From DATHWB01 sp046565785 (GTDB lineage Bacteria > Actinomycetota > Acidimicrobiia > Spongiisociales > ZC4RG35): a stretch of DNA of 16,607 nt. Numbering within the stretch: position 1 is the stretch's first letter; the number at the start of each line of letters is the position of its first letter. The notes under the pieces are model-generated. The model had not been told where the DNA came from, did not search any database, and worked only from the letters and a program-made list of their open reading frames with translations. The position numbers were made by a program, and so were the translations under genes. The stretch is taken from assembly GCA_046565785.1 (NCBI GenBank), contig JBKHXZ010000144.1, positions 1 to 16,607 of the forward strand, read 5' to 3'. Below are positions 12,916 to 16,607 of the stretch, piece by piece.

Positions 12916-15672
12916 TCAAACCACCGACTCGGTGGCATGCTCGACGACGGCATCCCCGCGGCGACGGTGCCATCCCTCCCACAGCGCCAGCAACGACGGC
13001 AGCACCAGGATCGCCCCGATCAGTGACAGCCCGATGGCGTACACGGTGACCTGGCCCATCTGCTGGAACGGTGTGAGCGTGGAGGACATCAGGATCCCGA
13101 ACCCTGCCATCGTGGTGAACGCCGACCCGGCCAGGGCCGCCCCGGTATGCCGTGTGGTCGATCGCAACGCGTCCCCCAACGTCTCGAATCGGTTTCGATC
13201 CTCCTCGAACCGACGGGCGATGTGGATCGTGAACGGAACCCCGATCCCCACCGCGAGTGCCGCCAGGGTGGCGGTGACCGGACCGAACGGGATACCGGTG
13301 GCATACATCAGCCCGTACGTCCAGAAGACGACCAGAGCCACCGGCGCCATCGTGATCACTCCGAGGAAGGGACGGCGGTTCTCGATCCAGAAACTGACCA
13401 TCAACACCACCGTGGCGATGACCAGGGTGATGAGAAGCGACTGGGTCTGACTGCTGGCGAGCGCATCGACGATCACCGCCGAAATGATCTCGTCCGACGT
13501 CGGGATGAACTCGGCGTGCGGATCGAGCGGACCGAACGCGTCGACCAGCGCCACTCGAAGTTCGTCGGCTCCCGCTTCACCGGCCTGAGTGGAGATGTCG
13601 AACAGCACGGCATCCAACCGGTCTCCGTCGAAGTGCATGACGTTGGCGGCCTGCTCGGGGACCGCCCCGGCCACCGCCTGGTACAGCGGGGTGAGATCGG
13701 CGCCTGCGGGCGCGGCGAGATCTGGTCCTAGCCCGAGTTCCTGAACGAGCCCGAGGATCTCGGCCGGCGCGGCGGGGTTGCCGTCGGGTCCGGGCGCCAG
13801 CAGTTGTTGGAGCAGCCCGATCGGCGAGTTTGCCTGCGCCACCGGACCGTTCGGTGTCTCGAAAGACACCACGTCGGGAACCGCGGCGAGCGCCGCGGTG
13901 ATGTCGACCATGGCGTTGTGGGCGGCTGCATCGGCCAGGTCGACACCGGCATCGGCTTCCACCAGCACCTGACTGGTCTCGCCGAAACCTCCACCGAATT
14001 CCTCGGTGAGAATGCTGAGCGTCTCGACCACGGGAGAGTCCTCCGGAAGGAAGTCGGTGAACGAGAAGCGAGTTTCGAGCTGGGTCAAACCCCACACGCC
14101 GAGCCCGCCCAACACCAGCGCCACGATGACGGTGGTGACCGGAGTGCGGTCGGCGAGCACCGATGTCTTCTCGATGAGTCGGCTGAGTGATCCGTCTCCG
14201 GATGCCTCGAACTCGGCCACAGGCAGCACACCCTTGCGCTCTGCCCGGCGGTCGAGCAGCTCTCTCACTGCCGGCACGAACGTGAGCATCAGGACGAACG
14301 AGGCCACGATGCCCACCGAAGACAGGATGCCGAAGTCCTTCAGTGCGGGCACCGGATTGAACACGTTGGTGAGGAAACCGATGGCCGTGGTCAACGTGGC
14401 CAAGGTGAGTGCCACCCCCACGGTGCCGATCGCGGTACCGATCGACTGGTCCACTGTCCCGCCCTCTCCGAGCTCTTCTCGATATCGAGCAGTGAGGTGG
14501 ATGGCGTAGTCGACTCCGAGCCCGATCAACAGCACCGGAACGATCTGGGTGACCTGGTTGAAACTGCCGAGTACACCTGCTTCGAGGAGTAGGGCACCGA
14601 TTCCCTGCATCCACACGATGGCCATGACGATGGTGACGATGGTCAGGACCATGTCGGCGAGGGCCCGTCGAGCGCTACGAGTCACCGTCTGGGCACCCGA
14701 CACCGCACCGAGGACGGCGCGGGCGACGACGAACACGACGACGCCGGCGGCGGCCGCGTTCGCCACCCCTCCGACGCCTTCGAGCGACGTTCCGAAGTAC
14801 ACGCCCACCGCGGTGATCAGTCCGATGACAACCGCGGTGGGACGCAGCCAGACCGCGCCCCGAGCTCGCACGGTGTACACGAAGAGGAGGATCACGACGA
14901 TGATCGCCATCGCCGCCCCGAACAGCGTCCCGACTTCGGTGAGGAACTCGTCCTGATCACCGAAGAGGAGCCCGAAGCTGAACGGGCGGATCTCGACTCC
15001 CTCTACCGAAACCCCGTCGATCGCCTCCGACAGCGTCGACTCGATCTCGATCTGCCGGTCGAACGCCTCTTCGGCGGTGGCAGTGTCGGGCGGGTCGATG
15101 AACATCAGGACCAGACCGGCTTGGGCCCGGGCGGCGGCGGGGTCCGAGCCCTGTGAGAGAAGACGGACGATCTGGCCTCGTTGGGCGTCTGGCAGCTCGG
15201 GACTGGCAAGAGCCTGCCGGAAGGCATCCTGGACCGCGGCGTCACCGAGCGGGACGGACGGGTCGATCCCCTGGACCGCCAACGCCTGATAGACGGGACC
15301 GATGTAGCTGACGACCGGCGGCTGCCCGGGACCTGGTGCGACGAGATACTGGGACGCGTCCGACGCCTGGACGGCAGCTGTGATCGCGTTGACTGCGTCG
15401 AGGCCCGCCTGCGAGATCACGTTGCCGCCCGGGGAACGCACGATCACCTGGAACACCGAGATTTGCGAGTCGCCTCCGAACAGTTCGCCGATCCGTTCGG
15501 ATGCGGCGATCTCGGCGTTGTCGGGTGCGAACCCTTCGTTCCCGGTCGCCGTCTCGGGAGCGATGATTCCGAAGGCTGCTCCGAATCCGACGGTCGAGAC
15601 GATCACCGCGATCAGCACGACGAACGGCGCGGTACGGACGGCGCGGGCAAATGCCCTGATGACGGCTTTCAC
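12916..15672 (-). CDS. MMPL/RND superfamily exporter
   Basis: This 918-residue inner-membrane transporter belongs to the HAE3/MMPL branch of the RND superfamily, which moves lipids or hydrophobic compounds using the proton gradient. It has two halves. TM1 (about 14-34) is followed by an extracytoplasmic domain (35-245). Next comes a helix bundle containing LLIGLGVDYAIHLTARYREE, with D388-Y389 in the TM4 position. TM7 (about 512-530) follows, then FSFTDFLPEDSPV (536-548), a second outside domain, and helices from 744 with LAVGIGVPFTIHIARRFEE. The second copy therefore has P813-F814 where Asp-Tyr is expected. The first half also carries about 70 extra residues with two more helices (278-325). 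The start is GTG 15672, with AGGGGAA upstream. The substrate is unknown. Confidence 0.93.
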   Translation of the reverse strand: MKAVIRAFARAVRTAPFVVLIAVIVSTVGFGAAFGIIAPETATGNEGFAPDNAEIAASERIGELFGGDSQISVFQVIVRSPGGNVISQAGLDAVNAITAAVQASDASQYLVAPGPGQPPVVSYIGPVYQALAVQGIDPSVPLGDAAVQDAFRQALASPELPDAQRGQIVRLLSQGSDPAAARAQAGLVLMFIDPPDTATAEEAFDRQIEIESTLSEAIDGVSVEGVEIRPFSFGLLFGDQDEFLTEVGTLFGAAMAIIVVILLFVYTVRARGAVWLRPTAVVIGLITAVGVYFGTSLEGVGGVANAAAAGVVVFVVARAVLGAVSGAQTVTRSARRALADMVLTIVTIVMAIVWMQGIGALLLEAGVLGSFNQVTQIVPVLLIGLGVDYAIHLTARYREELGEGGTVDQSIGTAIGTVGVALTLATLTTAIGFLTNVFNPVPALKDFGILSSVGIVASFVLMLTFVPAVRELLDRRAERKGVLPVAEFEASGDGSLSRLIEKTSVLADRTPVTTVIVALVLGGLGVWGLTQLETRFSFTDFLPEDSPVVETLSILTEEFGGGFGETSQVLVEADAGVDLADAAAHNAMVDITAALAAVPDVVSFETPNGPVAQANSPIGLLQQLLAPGPDGNPAAPAEILGLVQELGLGPDLAAPAGADLTPLYQAVAGAVPEQAANVMHFDGDRLDAVLFDISTQAGEAGADELRVALVDAFGPLDPHAEFIPTSDEIISAVIVDALASSQTQSLLITLVIATVVLMVSFWIENRRPFLGVITMAPVALVVFWTYGLMYATGIPFGPVTATLAALAVGIGVPFTIHIARRFEEDRNRFETLGDALRSTTRHTGAALAGSAFTTMAGFGILMSSTLTPFQQMGQVTVYAIGLSLIGAILVLPSLLALWEGWHRRRGDAVVEHATESVV

Positions 15673-15713
15673 GATTTCCCCTGAGATGACGTCGGGCCGA
15701 GCCCGTAGTTCAT
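15669..15713 (-). other. possible 14-codon leader ORF coupled to the exporter
   Basis: ATG 15713 opens a 14-codon frame (MNYGLGPTSSQGKS) whose TGA overlaps the GTG of the exporter as GTGA. It lies between the likely -10 box and the exporter start. No clear ribosome site of its own is visible, so it may be chance. Confidence 0.25.
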
Positions 15714-15726
15714 GTGTGCGGGCCGG

Positions 15727-15732
15727 ACGCTA
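15727..15732 (-). promoter_or_regulatory. putative -10 box (TAGCGT) of the exporter gene
   Basis: TAGCGT on the minus strand, in the 101-base gap after hisC, is the same hexamer as at 10662. A 10-bp palindrome, CGAGATCTCG, lies immediately upstream at 15734-15743 and could be a regulator site near the spacer region. Confidence 0.4.
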
Positions 15733-15757
15733 CCGAGATCTCGATGATTCGAATAAT

Positions 15758-15772
15758 CCGACGACGTGTCGG
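15758..15772 (-). terminator. weak hairpin after hisC
   Basis: CCGAC and GTCGG form a 5-bp stem with a 5-base loop, starting right after the hisC stop and followed on the minus strand by ATTATTC. It is too weak to be sure of. Confidence 0.3.
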
Positions 15773-15773
15773 T

Positions 15774-16607
15774 TCATCCGGAGAGGTGACGAACTGCAGC
15801 GAGGAACCGGTCGTTCTCCTGCGGCGTCCCGACGGTGACACGAACTCCCCCGCCGAGCACTCGCACGATGATGCCGAAGCGGAGGAATGCGGCCGCCGGG
15901 TCGGCCAGATCGGGGAGCCGAAAGAAGAGGAAATTCGCCTGGGACGGCACGACCGGCACGCCCGACTCCGCGAGCGTCGCCGACATCCGCTCCCGTTCCG
16001 AAGCGTTGGCGGCCGCCCGAGAAGCAATGGCTTCGGACTGTTGCAACGACTCGACGGCGGCAGCCTGGCCGAGCGAGGTGACCGTGAAGGGAGCTTGCGC
16101 CTTGCGCAACTCGACGATGACATCCGGGCGGGCGATCCCGTACCCCACTCGCAACGCCGCCAACCCGTGGATCTTGGAGAACGTGCGAGTCACCACCACG
16201 TTGGGCCGCTCGACGGCCAACGGCACAGCGGTGCCGTAGTCCCCCGCGGTGGCATACTCGTGATAGGCCTCGTCGATCACCACCAGAACACGCTCGGGAA
16301 TCCGCTCCACGAACGCGGCGAGTTCGTCCGCCGAGACATGGGTCCCGGTCGGATTGTTCGGATTGCACACGTACACGACGGTCGTGTCCGGCCGGATCGC
16401 CTCCGCCAGCCCGTCGAGATCGTGACGGTGATCGACCAAGGGCACTTCGACCCTGTCGCTCATGCTGAGGGTGGATGCCAACCGGTAGATGACGAACGAA
16501 GGCCAGGCATACACCGCCGAGGTTCCCGGTCCACCCACTGCCATGGCGATGACCCGGAGAAGTTCAGACGACCCACCGCCTACCCATACATGGTCCGGGT
16601 CGACCCG
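15774..16607 (-). CDS. hisC: histidinol-phosphate aminotransferase, partial
   Basis: This is a class I/II PLP-dependent aminotransferase that converts imidazole-acetol phosphate to histidinol phosphate in histidine biosynthesis. The right window edge removes the N-terminus; 277 residues are visible. They begin with VDPDHVWVGGGSSELLRVIA, the cofactor phosphate-binding region (HisC usually has GNGSDE). VVYVCNPNNPTGT holds the PLP-ring asparagine, VVIDEAYHEY the Asp and Tyr, and TRTFSKIHGLAALRVGYG the Schiff-base lysine (about K145). VRVTVGTPQENDRFL at the end carries the substrate carboxylate arginine. A closely related aromatic aminotransferase cannot be excluded. It is upstream of, and on the same strand as, the RND exporter, separated by 101 bases with its own promoter. 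Confidence 0.88.
   Translation of the reverse strand, partial: RVDPDHVWVGGGSSELLRVIAMAVGGPGTSAVYAWPSFVIYRLASTLSMSDRVEVPLVDHRHDLDGLAEAIRPDTTVVYVCNPNNPTGTHVSADELAAFVERIPERVLVVIDEAYHEYATAGDYGTAVPLAVERPNVVVTRTFSKIHGLAALRVGYGIARPDVIVELRKAQAPFTVTSLGQAAAVESLQQSEAIASRAAANASERERMSATLAESGVPVVPSQANFLFFRLPDLADPAAAFLRFGIIVRVLGGGVRVTVGTPQENDRFLAAVRHLSG

Noticed and set aside
11754..13450. Long open frames opposite or out of frame with the DUF3237, DoxX-like and RND genes (minus 11754-12953, plus 11999-13450).
   Set aside because: They cross the ends of several convincing genes and lack motifs; GC-rich third positions keep such frames open by chance.
1..16607. CRISPR arrays, insertion sequences, phage genes or toxin-antitoxin pairs.
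   Set aside because: No regularly spaced repeats of suitable length, no transposase or integrase motifs and no convincing toxin next to the RHH-like gene were found.

Overview
This 16.6-kb window is a high-GC, densely coded stretch of chromosome. It most likely comes from an actinobacterium, plausibly the Acidimicrobiia branch. The grounds are the base composition and a Tad-pilus gene order that matches the mycobacterial Rv3658c-Rv3661 neighbourhood as I remember it. Several promoters of the TANNNT type also sit 7-8 bases in front of a start codon, the arrangement of leaderless actinobacterial mRNAs. The species assignment is inference; no rRNA or tRNA gene is present. I saw no insertion sequence, phage gene or CRISPR array, so this looks like ordinary housekeeping chromosome with a few odd genes.

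Layout. (1) 1-1853, minus strand: the end of a Tad/Flp pilus operon, read as a small P-loop-less protein in the TadZ/Ssd position, then the TadA/CpaF ATPase, then a TadB fragment that runs off the left edge. A SerB-like HAD phosphatase (1946-2740) is divergent from it, as in mycobacteria. (2) 2745-4001: a GNAT acetyltransferase faces away from a two-gene unit, a tandem helix-turn-helix protein overlapping a [3Fe-4S]-type ferredoxin by ATGA. (3) 4066-5128, minus: a conserved protein with a ribbon-helix-helix-like C-terminus, preceded by three 8-bp repeats that could be its own operator, and a small type I membrane protein. (4) 5188-7195, plus: leuC and leuD of leucine biosynthesis. leuD carries a one-base deletion that splits its reading frame. 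(5) 7196-7427: a non-coding stretch full of hairpins. (6) 7428-10654, minus: a serine beta-lactamase-fold protein translationally coupled to a glycerophosphodiester phosphodiesterase, then histone-like HU, then a fusion of a ClpX-type zinc finger to an amidohydrolase-like domain that seems to have lost its metal ligands. (7) 10729-12911: a PaaG-like crotonase, a DUF3237 protein and a polytopic DoxX-like membrane protein. (8) 12916-16607, minus: a large MMPL/RND exporter, and a histidinol-phosphate aminotransferase (hisC) truncated by the right edge.

Functionally the genes are mostly unrelated neighbours: pilus assembly, amino-acid biosynthesis (leuCD, hisC), lipid/CoA metabolism, nucleoid structure and export. 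The most unusual object is the ClpX-finger/dead-amidohydrolase fusion at 9479-10654. Next are the putative RHH gene with its 8-bp repeat operator, the HTH-ferredoxin pair, and the RND exporter with two extra helices and only one of the two usual Asp-Tyr motifs.
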